This document shows, in pieces, positions 1 to 9,102 of a DNA stretch of 64,000 bases (position 1 is the stretch's first letter; the number at the start of each line of letters is the position of its first letter). The stretch is taken from NCBI GenBank assembly GCA_937889595.1, contig CALAOR010000088.1, positions 62,001 through 126,000 of the forward strand, written 5' to 3'. This stretch comes from an uncultured bacterium. GTDB lineage: Bacteria > Oederibacteriota > PGYV01 > Palsa-1178. A program made the position numbers and the translations under genes. A model generated the notes under the pieces. It was not told the origin of the DNA and ran no database searches. It saw only the letters and a program-made list of their open reading frames with translations.

Positions 1-2
1 GA

Positions 3-722
3 TTGAACTGCTCGGTAATAGACGGATGGTGGGCCGAGAAATCAAACGATGACAACGGCTGGAACATAGGCCACGGCGAGGAATATGAGGACGCGGAATA
101 CCGCGACAGCGTGGAAGCCGGACAGTTATATGACATACTTGAAAATGACATGATACCACTTTATTACAAACGCGGCAAAGACGGGCTCCCGCATGACTGG
201 GTGAACAAAATGAAGATTTCCATGCAGACGCTGTGCCCGGTTTTCAACACAAACAGGATGGTCATGGAATACTGTGAAAAGGCCTACAAACCCGGAGGCC
301 TGCAGTTTTTAAGCCTGTCTGCGGATAACTTTGCCAAGGCAAGGGCTCTGGCAAAATGGAAGGAAGAACTGCGCAAGAACTGGAACGGGGTAAAAGTAAA
401 CCAGATAACAGCGGAAACATCCGGCGATATAAAGGTCGGCGGCACCATAAAGATACAGGCCATGATAGACGGCTCATGGCTAAAGCAGGAAGACCTTCTC
501 GTCGAGATTTACTACGGCTACTCAAGGGGCAGAAAAGAACTTGAATCAACAGCCGCGGTAAAGATGGATTATAAGGGAAACAGGGACAAAGATTTCATTT
601 TTGAAGGCGTAATAAAGACGGAAGCGTCCGGGACCGTGAGCTATACCGTGAGGGTGTTGCCGAAAAACCCGGACTTAAACGTAAAGTTCCAGCCGGGTTT
701 GATAAAATGGAGCGAAGTGTAA
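3..722 (+). CDS. glgP: Alpha-glucan (glycogen) phosphorylase, C-terminal part; 5' end outside window
   Basis: The reading frame is open to the window edge, so only about the last 240 residues are present. The N-terminal end carries C-S-V-I-D-G-W-W, matching the S-V-L-D-G-W-W block of the Thermotoga-type GT35 alpha-glucan phosphorylases, followed by the N-G-W-x-I-G segment typical of that branch. The last ~90 residues look like the beta-rich C-terminal extension of these long phosphorylases. The family releases glucose-1-phosphate from storage or malto-glucans in the cytoplasm. The catalytic core and PLP site lie upstream and cannot be checked. The apparent first codon (TTG) is almost certainly internal. 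Confidence 0.78.
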   Translation: MNCSVIDGWWAEKSNDDNGWNIGHGEEYEDAEYRDSVEAGQLYDILENDMIPLYYKRGKDGLPHDWVNKMKISMQTLCPVFNTNRMVMEYCEKAYKPGGLQFLSLSADNFAKARALAKWKEELRKNWNGVKVNQITAETSGDIKVGGTIKIQAMIDGSWLKQEDLLVEIYYGYSRGRKELESTAAVKMDYKGNRDKDFIFEGVIKTEASGTVSYTVRVLPKNPDLNVKFQPGLIKWSEV

Positions 723-798
723 ACATTAAGTCAAGTAGCAGGAGTTGTGGAACCAGGGTTTTTTATTGTCAATAAAAAAATGTCGGAGGGAAAAACTT

Positions 799-1188
799 AT
801 GGCAATGCGCACGCCAAAAGAAATGAAACTGCATGAGACCATCATCAGGTCTGTCGCAGGGATCTATGACAGCCGGAAAATCGCCCACCAGCAGATCTTA
901 ACCAACCTGGAAAGACCGGACGCTGTTTTAAAGGGCATCACAGTGGACATAATCGTAAAAAACCCGATCACCCTGATCTTTAAAGTTGAAACAGAGACGT
1001 CAGTAACCGAGGGGGAAGCCATAGCCTGGAAAGCCATATCAGAACAGTTAGGCACTTTCTTTTTGCTTATACCCCACCCGCTGAAAGCCGATGCCATGAA
1101 AATAATCGCAAAGACAGGATTAAAGAACGTCCGCCTTTGCTACTACATGATAATGGACAACAAATTAAAGTTTATGTCGCTGCCGTAA
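799..1188 (+). CDS. Conserved hypothetical protein, possibly nuclease-fold
   Basis: Encodes 129 residues from the ATG at 799, preceded by GGAGGG at 785-790. An in-frame upstream start at 745 lacks a ribosome site and would add 18 unlikely residues. The middle reads as a strand-rich segment with D-I-I-V, then F-K-V-E-T-E-T, then a W-K-A-I helix. This spacing resembles the D...ExE core of PD-(D/E)xK-like small proteins, but that is only a pattern impression. No signal peptide or membrane segment is seen. It follows the phosphorylase gene on the same strand with a 76-base gap and may be co-transcribed. Function unknown. Confidence 0.6.
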   Translation: MAMRTPKEMKLHETIIRSVAGIYDSRKIAHQQILTNLERPDAVLKGITVDIIVKNPITLIFKVETETSVTEGEAIAWKAISEQLGTFFLLIPHPLKADAMKIIAKTGLKNVRLCYYMIMDNKLKFMSLP

Positions 1189-1288
1189 AAAAATCAAATA
1201 TGAATTACAGAGTTTGTCTTGATTGGTAATTAGTCATTTGTAATTAGTAATTAGCAGTTAACCCTTAACGCTTAATAACGGGTGTTTA

Positions 1289-4200
1289 TCACGACACCAG
1301 TTCCGTTATTTCTTTCCTCGTGGCGTAATCAAACTCGATCCTGTTCGGCAGGGGCTTATATATTTTTTTGTACTTTGCGGCGAGCTTCCTCATTATGTCC
1401 TGCGGAACAGCTTCATCCCATGTCATAGCCAGCCTGCTTTCCTTAACCGCAATCTCGTATAATTTCAGTTTGCGGCCCATTACCTTTAATTCCGCTACAT
1501 ATAATATGTTCTTCACTTCTTCAGGCATGGTGCCCCAGGCGTCCCTTAAATATTTTTCTATTTCTTTAATGTCTTCGTTGGACCTTGCGGCAAAAAGCCT
1601 CCTGTACACCCTGATCTTTTCACCTGAATCCCATATGTAGTCCTCGGGTATGAAAGCCTTGAAATCAACTTTTATCTTTGTATCCACTTCCTCTTCATAG
1701 TGCCCGTTCGAGAGTCTGGCCACCGCTTCTTCAAGCATTTTACAGTACAGTTCAAACCCGATTTTTTCCATGTTGCCGTGCTGCTTCGTGCCAAGCAGGT
1801 TTCCCGCGCCCCGAAGTTCCATGTCCTTCATGGCTATACGGAACCCGGCCCCGGGATCCACATAGCTTTCTATGGTCTTTAACCTTTCTTTCGCTATGCC
1901 TGTCAGGAATTTGGCGTCTTTGACCAGAAGGTAGGCGTATGCCTGTTTGTCGCGCCTGCCTACCCTGCCCCTGAGCTGGTACAGCTGCGACAGTCCGAAC
2001 CTGTCGGCTGAGCTTATGATTATCGTGTTGACGTCAGGCAGGTCAAGGCCCGATTCAACTATTGTCGTGGATATCAGCACGTCGAACTTGCGCTGAAGCA
2101 GGTCGCGCATTATTTTTTCAAGCTGCTCCTTTTTCATCCTGCCATGGGCCACCCTGAAACGTATTTCAGGCAGATTTTTTTCAAGGGTTTCCTTGAGTTT
2201 GAATATGGTCTGGATGTTATTATGTATATAAAATACCTGCCCCTTGCGCAGCACTTCCCTGAGTATTACCTCCTTTATGGTGGAAAGCCGCTCTTCAGCT
2301 ATGCATGTTTCTATAGAACGCTTTCCGGGCGGAGGCGTGTTTATGTTGCTTATGCTCCTGATGCCTGACATGGCAAAGTACAGGGTCCTTGGGATCGGCG
2401 TGGCTGTTAAGGTCAGTATATCGGTTTGCGGATGCTTGTCGCGCAAAAACTCCTTGTTTTTTACTCCAAAGTGCTGTTCTTCATCTATAATTACGAGCCC
2501 CAAGTCATGGAACCCGACCTTTTCGCCCAGTACCGCGCTCGTGCCTATTAATATATCCACCGCGCCTTTTTTATTTGCTTCTATTGTTCCTTTTTTATCC
2601 CTAGCCGAAACCAGCCTGGACAGCATTTCTATCCTTATGGGATAGTCTGCCATGCGCTCCTTGAACGTGAAATAGTGCTGCTGCGCGAGCAGGGTTGTTG
2701 CCGTCATAACCAGCACCTGGCGGCCCGCGTTAACGGCCTTAAAAGCCGCGCGCATGGCCACTTCAGTCTTTCCAAACCCGGCGTCCCCGCACACGAGCCT
2801 GTCCATGGGCTTTGCCTTCCCCATGTCTGCCTTTACTTCCGAGATGGCCCGGTCCTGGTCCTCTGTTTCCTCGTATATGAAAGCCTGCTCAAAAGCCTTT
2901 TGTTCTTCATCATCCGCCGGATACCGTATGCCGCCGGACGTCTCGCGCTTGGCATAAATATTTAAAAGTTCCGCGGCCATCATCTTCAGCTGATTTTCTA
3001 TTTCTTCCCTGGTTTTCTTCCATGAGCCGCCCCCGAGTTTTGAGAGTATCGGCGAACCTTCGCTCCCTACGTACTTGTCTATCATTGAAATCTTATATAT
3101 GGGGAGATACAGTTTATCGTCCCCCAGGTATCGTATATAAATAAAATCCGAGTTTATTCCGTCTATCTCCATGGCCTTTACGCCTTCAAAAACCCCTATG
3201 CCGTGTTCCCTGTGGACCACATGGTCTTTTTCCTTAAGTTCCATGTAATGCTTGACGGGTTTTAAAAACTTTTCCCTGCGCCGTCCCGTTACTTTTCCCT
3301 TGTACCTGGCGAATATTTCCCTGTTTGAGATGAATGACATTTTTATATCAGGCAGCACGCAGCCCGCGCTGTTATTGGCTGACAGAAATTTCGTGTTCTT
3401 AAAAAGATTTACCCTGTGTTCCACGTCATACTCTTCGAACATTTCCTTCAAATGTTTTGTCTCGGCGTCATTGTCTGATATTATATAGTTGAAGTAACCG
3501 TTGTCCTCAAGTTCTTTCATGTATTCAAAAAAAAGTTTGAGATCCCTGTTAAAAGGCGGGTTTGACCGTATCTTAAACTTGATCCCCGCATGGGTCTTTG
3601 ATATGGAGTAGGTTTTAAGCTTCTGAAACAGCGCGAGTTTCCTGTACACGGCCGGGAGTTTGAAGAGGTTATCCTTGATCTCGGCGTTTTCTATGTATTT
3701 TTCTATCTTTTTTATCTTTTCAAGTATTTCCCCCTTTATGGCGTCGGCGTCGTCTATGATTACCATGGTCTTATACGGCGCGAAATAATCTATGATGGAC
3801 CCTGTTTCCGCCTTGAATTTATTGCCCGGGTTGAAAAGAAGGAGTTCCACGCTTTCCAGGTGTTTTGTGGTGGAGTAGGTATCAAGCGAAAAAAAACGAA
3901 GGGATTCTATGGTGTCGCCGAAAAGTTCGATCCTGACCGGATAATCATAATCGGGGGAGAATATGTCTATAATACTTCCTCTGACAGAATACTCAAACAC
4001 GTTCTCAACCTTTAACACGCGTTCGTATTTATTTTCCGCCAGTACGTCCGTTATTTCTTCAGGCTTTAATTTCCCTTCTTTTTTCAGGGTGTAGAAAAAT
4101 TTCTTCACTTTTTCAGGCGGCGGGATCTTCTCGGCCAGGGCGTTTATGTCCGTTATTATTACTTTCCTGTCTTTTCTGAATATTTCCTCATATGCCTTGG

Positions 4201-4510
4201 CCCGCGCCTTGGATACTTCCCTGGAAGCCTGCAAAGACCCGTACATGAGGGAATCATCTTCGGGATAAAACAAAACCTCGGCCTTTATGCCGAATTCTTC
4301 CTTTAACCCGGAAATTTCAGCATACAGGGAATATAGGCTGTCGGAAGAGGTGATTATGAAGATATCTTTGTCAATTTCAGAGATTATTTTTGAGTAGAGT
4401 ATCCCCCTAAAGCAGTCGTTTAAAGATTCTGCCAGGATGTTTTTATGCCCTGATTTTATTAGGGATAAAATCTTCTGTATTTCAACTGATTTTGACAAAT
4501 GTTCTTTCAT
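1289..4510 (-). CDS. mfd: Transcription-repair coupling factor Mfd
   Basis: A 1073-residue protein of normal Mfd length. An N-terminal UvrB-homology region (~1-330) is followed by the CarD-like RNA-polymerase-interaction domain (~420-485, with V-V-H-R-E-H-G-I-G). The RecG-like translocase has Walker A G-D-A-G-F-G-K-T near residue 575, a D-E-E-Q box near 673 and motif VI Q-L-R-G-R-V-G-R. A C-terminal TRCF domain with the R-x-x-Y-R-R-L pattern follows. Mfd removes RNA polymerase stalled at DNA lesions and recruits UvrA. It starts the leftward gene run; the ATG at 4510 gives the usual N-terminus. No missing motif was noticed. Confidence 0.97.
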   Translation of the reverse strand: MKEHLSKSVEIQKILSLIKSGHKNILAESLNDCFRGILYSKIISEIDKDIFIITSSDSLYSLYAEISGLKEEFGIKAEVLFYPEDDSLMYGSLQASREVSKARAKAYEEIFRKDRKVIITDINALAEKIPPPEKVKKFFYTLKKEGKLKPEEITDVLAENKYERVLKVENVFEYSVRGSIIDIFSPDYDYPVRIELFGDTIESLRFFSLDTYSTTKHLESVELLLFNPGNKFKAETGSIIDYFAPYKTMVIIDDADAIKGEILEKIKKIEKYIENAEIKDNLFKLPAVYRKLALFQKLKTYSISKTHAGIKFKIRSNPPFNRDLKLFFEYMKELEDNGYFNYIISDNDAETKHLKEMFEEYDVEHRVNLFKNTKFLSANNSAGCVLPDIKMSFISNREIFARYKGKVTGRRREKFLKPVKHYMELKEKDHVVHREHGIGVFEGVKAMEIDGINSDFIYIRYLGDDKLYLPIYKISMIDKYVGSEGSPILSKLGGGSWKKTREEIENQLKMMAAELLNIYAKRETSGGIRYPADDEEQKAFEQAFIYEETEDQDRAISEVKADMGKAKPMDRLVCGDAGFGKTEVAMRAAFKAVNAGRQVLVMTATTLLAQQHYFTFKERMADYPIRIEMLSRLVSARDKKGTIEANKKGAVDILIGTSAVLGEKVGFHDLGLVIIDEEQHFGVKNKEFLRDKHPQTDILTLTATPIPRTLYFAMSGIRSISNINTPPPGKRSIETCIAEERLSTIKEVILREVLRKGQVFYIHNNIQTIFKLKETLEKNLPEIRFRVAHGRMKKEQLEKIMRDLLQRKFDVLISTTIVESGLDLPDVNTIIISSADRFGLSQLYQLRGRVGRRDKQAYAYLLVKDAKFLTGIAKERLKTIESYVDPGAGFRIAMKDMELRGAGNLLGTKQHGNMEKIGFELYCKMLEEAVARLSNGHYEEEVDTKIKVDFKAFIPEDYIWDSGEKIRVYRRLFAARSNEDIKEIEKYLRDAWGTMPEEVKNILYVAELKVMGRKLKLYEIAVKESRLAMTWDEAVPQDIMRKLAAKYKKIYKPLPNRIEFDYATRKEITELVS

Positions 4511-4531
4511 GATCTATAAGTGCTTATATAA

Positions 4532-5173
4532 TTAATTATTGTGCAGGAATCCCATAAGCTGGTCAATGGCCCTGCTGACCAGATACTCCTCATAATTTTT
4601 GAAGGCATATCCTTCACCGAAATCTGAATGCGTTCCGTCAAGGCGCTCTTTAAGCACAATAAGGTCCAGTTCGCATATTCTTGTCATGTCAGACTCATTA
4701 TAGAATACGACGTTTATCAGCAGGTTTGCCGTTTGCTCTTTGCTTGATACGGCAATATCGCCAAGATTAAACATATTGGAATAAACAGAACCGTCCAGGA
4801 TGACAAAATAATCATTCTCATTAAAATCAAATTTTTTGATCGTTACATCCATAAAGAGCTGGGCCCTGGGGCCTTTTTCATCATAATCATAAACTTTTGA
4901 GAATTTATTTTCAGACATAAGCCTGGATATCAGCATGGTCTTTACCATCTGTCTTTCTGCGGATGTTGCCTGGATGGTCTTATATCTCTTTTCGATCAAT
5001 ACCGCCAGTTTGTTTGTGCTAACGTTGTCGGTTACCAAAATGCCGGCGGTTGAGAATTTTCCGAATTTTATGCTTGGAGCCTGTATTATCCTTAACCCCG
5101 CTGTGGCGCATCCCGACATAAAAACGGCCAGCATCACAGCCACAAATATCTGCACCTTGTTTTTTTGCAGCAC
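4532..5173 (-). CDS. Putative lipoprotein, unknown function
   Basis: 213 residues. The start is GTG at 5173, chosen because GGAGG lies five bases upstream. A hydrophobic leader ends in a lipobox-like M-S-G-C near residue 22, so the mature protein is probably lipid-anchored in the envelope. The rest alternates strands and helices, with no motif I recognise. The overall pattern (small lipoprotein, repeated beta/alpha, V-F-Y-N-E-S-D) is reminiscent of LptE/GNA1162-type or CsgG-like envelope lipoproteins, but this is not supported by a diagnostic residue. It sits 21 bases upstream of mfd in the same direction. Confidence 0.7.
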   Translation of the reverse strand: MLQKNKVQIFVAVMLAVFMSGCATAGLRIIQAPSIKFGKFSTAGILVTDNVSTNKLAVLIEKRYKTIQATSAERQMVKTMLISRLMSENKFSKVYDYDEKGPRAQLFMDVTIKKFDFNENDYFVILDGSVYSNMFNLGDIAVSSKEQTANLLINVVFYNESDMTRICELDLIVLKERLDGTHSDFGEGYAFKNYEEYLVSRAIDQLMGFLHNN

Positions 5174-5206
5174 ATCACCCTCCTGTTTTTACAAAAACAA
5201 AACTCA

Positions 5207-5662
5207 TTACAGCATCTTAAAATGCACAAGCACGATCATAAGTATCCATCCGTAAACGCCCGATATGGCGTCGTCGATCATGATGCCGTTCCCGCCGCGC
5301 AGGACCTGGGACTGGTATGCGGGGAACGGCTTTATGATATCAAGCACCCTTGCAACCACGAAACCGATCATCATGCGCTTAAAGGAATACGGAATGAGGA
5401 ACATCGTTATTAAAAATCCCACGACCTCGTCTATAACGACTTCCGACGGGTCTGTTTTTTTAAGGATGGCTTCTACATAGTTGGACGCCCATACGCCCAC
5501 AAAGTACAGCGCTATGGTTATGCCCGCATATAATAACGGCGGCATATCCCTGAATAAAAAATAATAAAACGGCAGGAAGCAGGCCGTGGCAAACGTACCG
5601 GAACCTTTGGGAAAGTACCCTGTGTAAAAAAACGTTGCGATGGTCAAGTAAACATGTTTCAT
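5207..5662 (-). CDS. pgpA: Phosphatidylglycerophosphatase A
   Basis: 151 residues, the usual size for PgpA. The N-terminal G-S-G-T-F-A-T block and the central P-S-E-V-V-I-D-E-V-V-G block match the metal-binding signature of the family. Several hydrophobic segments indicate an inner-membrane protein. It dephosphorylates phosphatidylglycerol-phosphate to phosphatidylglycerol, the step directly after PgsA, whose gene lies 17 bases upstream. The two form a compact phospholipid module. GAGG lies just ahead of the ATG. Confidence 0.93.
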   Translation of the reverse strand: MKHVYLTIATFFYTGYFPKGSGTFATACFLPFYYFLFRDMPPLLYAGITIALYFVGVWASNYVEAILKKTDPSEVVIDEVVGFLITMFLIPYSFKRMMIGFVVARVLDIIKPFPAYQSQVLRGGNGIMIDDAISGVYGWILMIVLVHFKML

Positions 5663-5679
5663 ATAAAACCTCGGTTTCT

Positions 5680-6318
5680 TTATATCTCCTTGTCAAATAT
5701 CTTCTTGTTCCTGAAAAAGTAGTCCAGCCCTGAGACCAGGCTCATCACTGTTGCGGCGAACATCAGCCAGTACGGCGCACCGTAGGCGAACTGCACCAGT
5801 ATGTCGCCCCAGTTGCCCAATCGCATGAAAATCTGTTCCCAAGTCTGCGTCTCATTATAATATTCTATGGTATCCTGTATGACTTTTAAAAGAAGCACTG
5901 TGGTGATCGCTGTCATTTCAACAACGGTTTTTAATTTACCCAGGTTTGACGCCATGATTATCTTGCCTCCCTGCGCGGCCATCATGCGTATCCCCGATAT
6001 CATGAATTCCCTGCCGATTATTATCACGACCATCCATGCCGGCACCACCCCGAGCTGGACAAAGCATAAAAGCGTGGATACAACGAGTATTTTGTCCGCA
6101 AGCGGGTCCATGACCTTGCCGAAATCGCTGACTATATTATACTTCCTGGCGATATAACCGTCCAGCCAGTCGCTGATGCCGGCGATTGCAAAGAGGAACA
6201 GGGCTATGTAATTAAAAACCACATTGGACGCAAGCAAGGACGGTATAAAAACAATTACGATCAGCATCCTGAACATCGTTATCCTGTTTGGAAGCTTTTT
6301 TAGCCCTTCGCTTATCAA
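5680..6318 (-). CDS. pgsA: CDP-diacylglycerol-glycerol-3-phosphate 3-phosphatidyltransferase
   Basis: 212 residues with the complete CDP-alcohol phosphotransferase signature D-x2-D-G-x2-A-R-x8-G-x3-D-x3-D (beginning D-W-L-D-G-Y-I-A-R) and about five membrane segments. It makes phosphatidylglycerol-phosphate from CDP-diacylglycerol and glycerol-3-phosphate in the inner membrane, feeding PgpA encoded immediately downstream. Its ATG overlaps the rimO stop by four bases (6315-6318), so translation is probably coupled. PgsA consumes glycerol-3-phosphate, the product of GlpK encoded at 11 kb. Confidence 0.95.
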   Translation of the reverse strand: MISEGLKKLPNRITMFRMLIVIVFIPSLLASNVVFNYIALFLFAIAGISDWLDGYIARKYNIVSDFGKVMDPLADKILVVSTLLCFVQLGVVPAWMVVIIIGREFMISGIRMMAAQGGKIIMASNLGKLKTVVEMTAITTVLLLKVIQDTIEYYNETQTWEQIFMRLGNWGDILVQFAYGAPYWLMFAATVMSLVSGLDYFFRNKKIFDKEI

Positions 6319-7604
6319 ATCGCATCTCCTAAAAGGTCGAATTTTTCATATCCCGTGACCTTAACCCGCGCAAAATCCCCGGGCTTGAATAATTTCCCGC
6401 TGTTAAAGATTATGTAGTTGTCTATGTCGGGCGCGTTTTCCTCTGTCCTGCCCATATATATTCCTTTGGCGCGCTTTCCTATGACAAGCACTTTTTTAGT
6501 CTTCCCTGTTTCCATGGAGTTATTATAATAGCAAACCTTTGCCGATGCAAGGGCTAATCGTTTTTGCCTTTGTTTTATGACGCCGGGATTTATTTTTGGC
6601 TTAAGGGTATAAGCATGCGTGCCGGGTTCATCCGAGTACGCGAATATGCCGGCTTTTTCCACGTAACCAAAGCCTATGAAATCTTCAAGTTTTTTAAGAT
6701 CATCCTCCGTCTCACGGGGATATCCGGCAATAAAGGAAGTCCTTATATGCACCCCCGGCAGCGACGATTTTATATGTTCAATCACTTTTTCAATATGTTT
6801 TCCGGTATAGCCGCGCTTCATGCTTTTTAATACGCCGTCGGAAATATGCTGAAAAGGAATGTCCAGATACCTGCATACCCTTGTATCTTTTGCCATAACT
6901 TCAACTATGCCTTTTATAGCCGCAAGATCAGGGTAAAGATATAAAAGACGCAGCCAGAAGAATTTTTTTGTCCTTTTCAATATTTCTTTCATAAGCCGGC
7001 CTATCATGGGCCTGCCGTAATTATCCCTGCCGTAGCAGGTCAGATCCTGGCTGATCAGGTTTATTTCCGATACCCCGGAATCCACAAGCCCCTTTATTTC
7101 CCCCGCTATATCCCCTATCTTCCTTGACCTGTACTTTCCCTTGATGGACGGTATCACGCAGAAGGAACAGCGGTGGTTACAGCCGTCGGATATTTTCACA
7201 TATGCCGAGTATGGGTTGAGCAGGGTTACATGTTCCATGCCCTTATACACGCACGGCGCCGAGTCGGTATAAACTCCGCCTTGTTCCACGGCCTTCCTGA
7301 TATTTGAAATATCATTGACACCGACCCAGGCGTACACTTCTTTGAATTTTTTCCTCAATTTTTTGAGTTCCTTGGTCACAAAACAACCGGCAACTATTAC
7401 TTTGCATTTTCTATTTTTAAGCATATCGGAAATCGCCCTTGTGGATTCAATTCTGGAAGCCTTTAAAAATCCGCATGTATTTATAAGGATATAATCAGCG
7501 TCAGCCGGGTTTTTTGTTATGGTAAAATCACGGAGATATGACATCATGACTTCTGTGTCCACGGTGTTTTTCGGGCATCCGAGGTTGATAACGCCGAGTT
7601 TCAT
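6315..7604 (-). CDS. rimO: Ribosomal protein S12 methylthiotransferase RimO
   Basis: 429 residues from the ATG at 7604, chosen because family members begin right at this M-K-x-G-V-I-N-L-G-C-P-K-N block. An upstream ATG at 7667 would add 21 residues without similarity. The N-terminal MTTase domain has cysteines in L-G-C-P-K-N, N-T-C-G-F and A-G-C-F-V. The radical SAM cluster C-x3-C-x2-C (C-N-H-R-C-S-F-C) lies near residue 141, and a TRAM domain ends the protein. RimO adds a methylthio group to an aspartate of S12. No strong ribosome site is visible upstream of 7604. Confidence 0.94.
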   Translation of the reverse strand: MKLGVINLGCPKNTVDTEVMMSYLRDFTITKNPADADYILINTCGFLKASRIESTRAISDMLKNRKCKVIVAGCFVTKELKKLRKKFKEVYAWVGVNDISNIRKAVEQGGVYTDSAPCVYKGMEHVTLLNPYSAYVKISDGCNHRCSFCVIPSIKGKYRSRKIGDIAGEIKGLVDSGVSEINLISQDLTCYGRDNYGRPMIGRLMKEILKRTKKFFWLRLLYLYPDLAAIKGIVEVMAKDTRVCRYLDIPFQHISDGVLKSMKRGYTGKHIEKVIEHIKSSLPGVHIRTSFIAGYPRETEDDLKKLEDFIGFGYVEKAGIFAYSDEPGTHAYTLKPKINPGVIKQRQKRLALASAKVCYYNNSMETGKTKKVLVIGKRAKGIYMGRTEENAPDIDNYIIFNSGKLFKPGDFARVKVTGYEKFDLLGDAI

Positions 7605-7671
7605 TGTGGAGCCCTGATTGCGGACTGCGGATTTTGAGATCACAGCGGAAAGCCCGGCCTTTGGCATTGTA

Positions 7672-8172
7672 TCAACGATAGTTCGTAAACTGCATGTCTA
7701 TGCCGAAATCATGCCCTTTTAACAGCTGCATGACATCCTGCAGGTCGTCTTTTTTCGGGCTTGTAACCCTTATCACGTCTTTTTGTATTGAAGCCTGTAT
7801 TTTTTTCAGGTTCTGTTCCTTTATGAACTTCACTATTTCTTTGCCTTTTTCCTGCGGTATGCCGTCCTGCATCTTGATCTTCATGATCATTTTGTTCATG
7901 CCCGACTGCACCGCAGGTTCGCTGGTTAAAGCCTTAAGAGGCACCCCGCGTTTTACCATTTTGTTCCTTAACACTTCTTCCGATGCTTTTACCTTATAAT
8001 CATCGGTTGTGGTTATTATTATCTCCCGGTCTTCCTGTTTTAACTCGATTATTGTGTTGGTATCCCTGAAATCATACCTCGTCGAAATCTCCCTCATTGC
8101 CTGGTCTATGGCGTTGACCACTTCCTGCATGTCTATCTTTGAAACTACGTCAAATGAACTGTCTGATGCCAT
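7672..8172 (-). CDS. yajQ: YajQ family nucleotide-binding protein
   Basis: 166 residues starting M-A-S-D-S-S-F-D-V-V-S-K, the family's standard N-terminus. The ATG at 8172 has GGAGGTG seven to thirteen bases upstream, so an in-frame start at 8187 is rejected. The protein is two ferredoxin-like lobes with the typical T-R-Y-D-F-R-x-T block and ends Q-F-x-N-Y-R. Some YajQ homologues bind cyclic di-GMP and act as transcription co-regulators; others are reported to bind nucleotides or RNA. It lies between rodZ and rimO in the leftward run. Confidence 0.94.
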   Translation of the reverse strand: MASDSSFDVVSKIDMQEVVNAIDQAMREISTRYDFRDTNTIIELKQEDREIIITTTDDYKVKASEEVLRNKMVKRGVPLKALTSEPAVQSGMNKMIMKIKMQDGIPQEKGKEIVKFIKEQNLKKIQASIQKDVIRVTSPKKDDLQDVMQLLKGHDFGIDMQFTNYR

Positions 8173-8193
8173 AAAAAGCACCTCCAAATGTAA

Positions 8194-9066
8194 TTATTTT
8201 GCAGTCGTGGTCGCCGCAGCCGGTGTTGATGCCTGTACTGCCGTAGGTTCCGTTGTTGGTGCTTCCGCGGCCGGTTTCGGATTTTCCCTCTTGAAGCCCT
8301 GAGCCTTGTCTATGTACCAGTTCTTGCCTGTTTCAAATACAAGCCCGTTTATGACTTCGCCGGACTCGCCTATCACGCCTATTGCGTCCCCGTTAACCGT
8401 AAACTCCACTCCGCCCGCGTTGCCTACCATAAAAACTATCCTGTTTGTGTCCTTCCACTTTTTTTCCTCGCCTCTTTTAAGCATGAAATCTTCCTCTCCG
8501 CCTTCCAGGCGGGCCCTCATCCATACGTCTTCCTTCGCGCGTACGGAAACTTTCAGGCTTGTCGGCGCGTTTACAGTAGCCACATATATGTTGTTATTCG
8601 CGTTCTGGCCCGGTTTTCCTTTACCGGCAAAAATCATGATAAGGATGATAACAAGTATGAGCCCTGCCACGGCTCCGCCTATGATCATCATATTTTTCTG
8701 CGTCATTATGGTCAGGTCTATGCCTTTTGCGGTTTCCAGTTCGGAAGTCCCCGGTTCTTTTACAAAATCGCCGATAAACATCTTATGCCTGGGTTTTTCT
8801 TTTGTGTTTTTGTCGGATTCCTGAACCTCGGGAGAAAAATCATAAAGGGCTAGAACTTCTTTCACATCCACCTTTAAGTGCTTTGCATAGGTTTTTAAAA
8901 AGAACCTCATGTAAACATGTTTTTCAAAAGGCGCCACATTTTCCTCCTCCAGCGCCTTAAGATAAGCCGGGTCCATTTTCAGGACCTTCTGCAGTTCCAG
9001 GTGCGTAAGTTTCCTTGCTTCTCTTGCTTTTTTCAGTAATTCCCCGTATCCTTTTGTTGTGGTCAT
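8194..9066 (-). CDS. RodZ-like cytoskeletal/cell-shape protein
   Basis: 290 residues. An N-terminal Cro/C1-type helix-turn-helix (~6-70, G-E-L-L-K-K-A-R-E-A-R) is followed by a basic linker and one transmembrane helix (~128-150, I-I-G-G-A-V-A-G-L-I-L-V). The periplasmic part (~165-260) is a DUF4115-like beta domain with R-A-K-E-D-V-W-M-R and K-R-G-E-E-K-K-W. An alanine/threonine-rich tail ends the protein. This is the RodZ architecture, which links MreB to the envelope. No mreB is in the window. Its 3' end is 21 bases from yajQ. Confidence 0.85.
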   Translation of the reverse strand: MTTTKGYGELLKKAREARKLTHLELQKVLKMDPAYLKALEEENVAPFEKHVYMRFFLKTYAKHLKVDVKEVLALYDFSPEVQESDKNTKEKPRHKMFIGDFVKEPGTSELETAKGIDLTIMTQKNMMIIGGAVAGLILVIILIMIFAGKGKPGQNANNNIYVATVNAPTSLKVSVRAKEDVWMRARLEGGEEDFMLKRGEEKKWKDTNRIVFMVGNAGGVEFTVNGDAIGVIGESGEVINGLVFETGKNWYIDKAQGFKRENPKPAAEAPTTEPTAVQASTPAAATTTAK

Positions 9067-9102
9067 GCAACTCTCCTTTTGGATTATGCCTAACGGCTTT
9101 TT

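Noticed and set aside
7605-7667. N-terminal extension of RimO from ATG 7667
   Set aside because: Family proteins begin at the later Met; the 21 extra residues have no similarity and no ribosome site.
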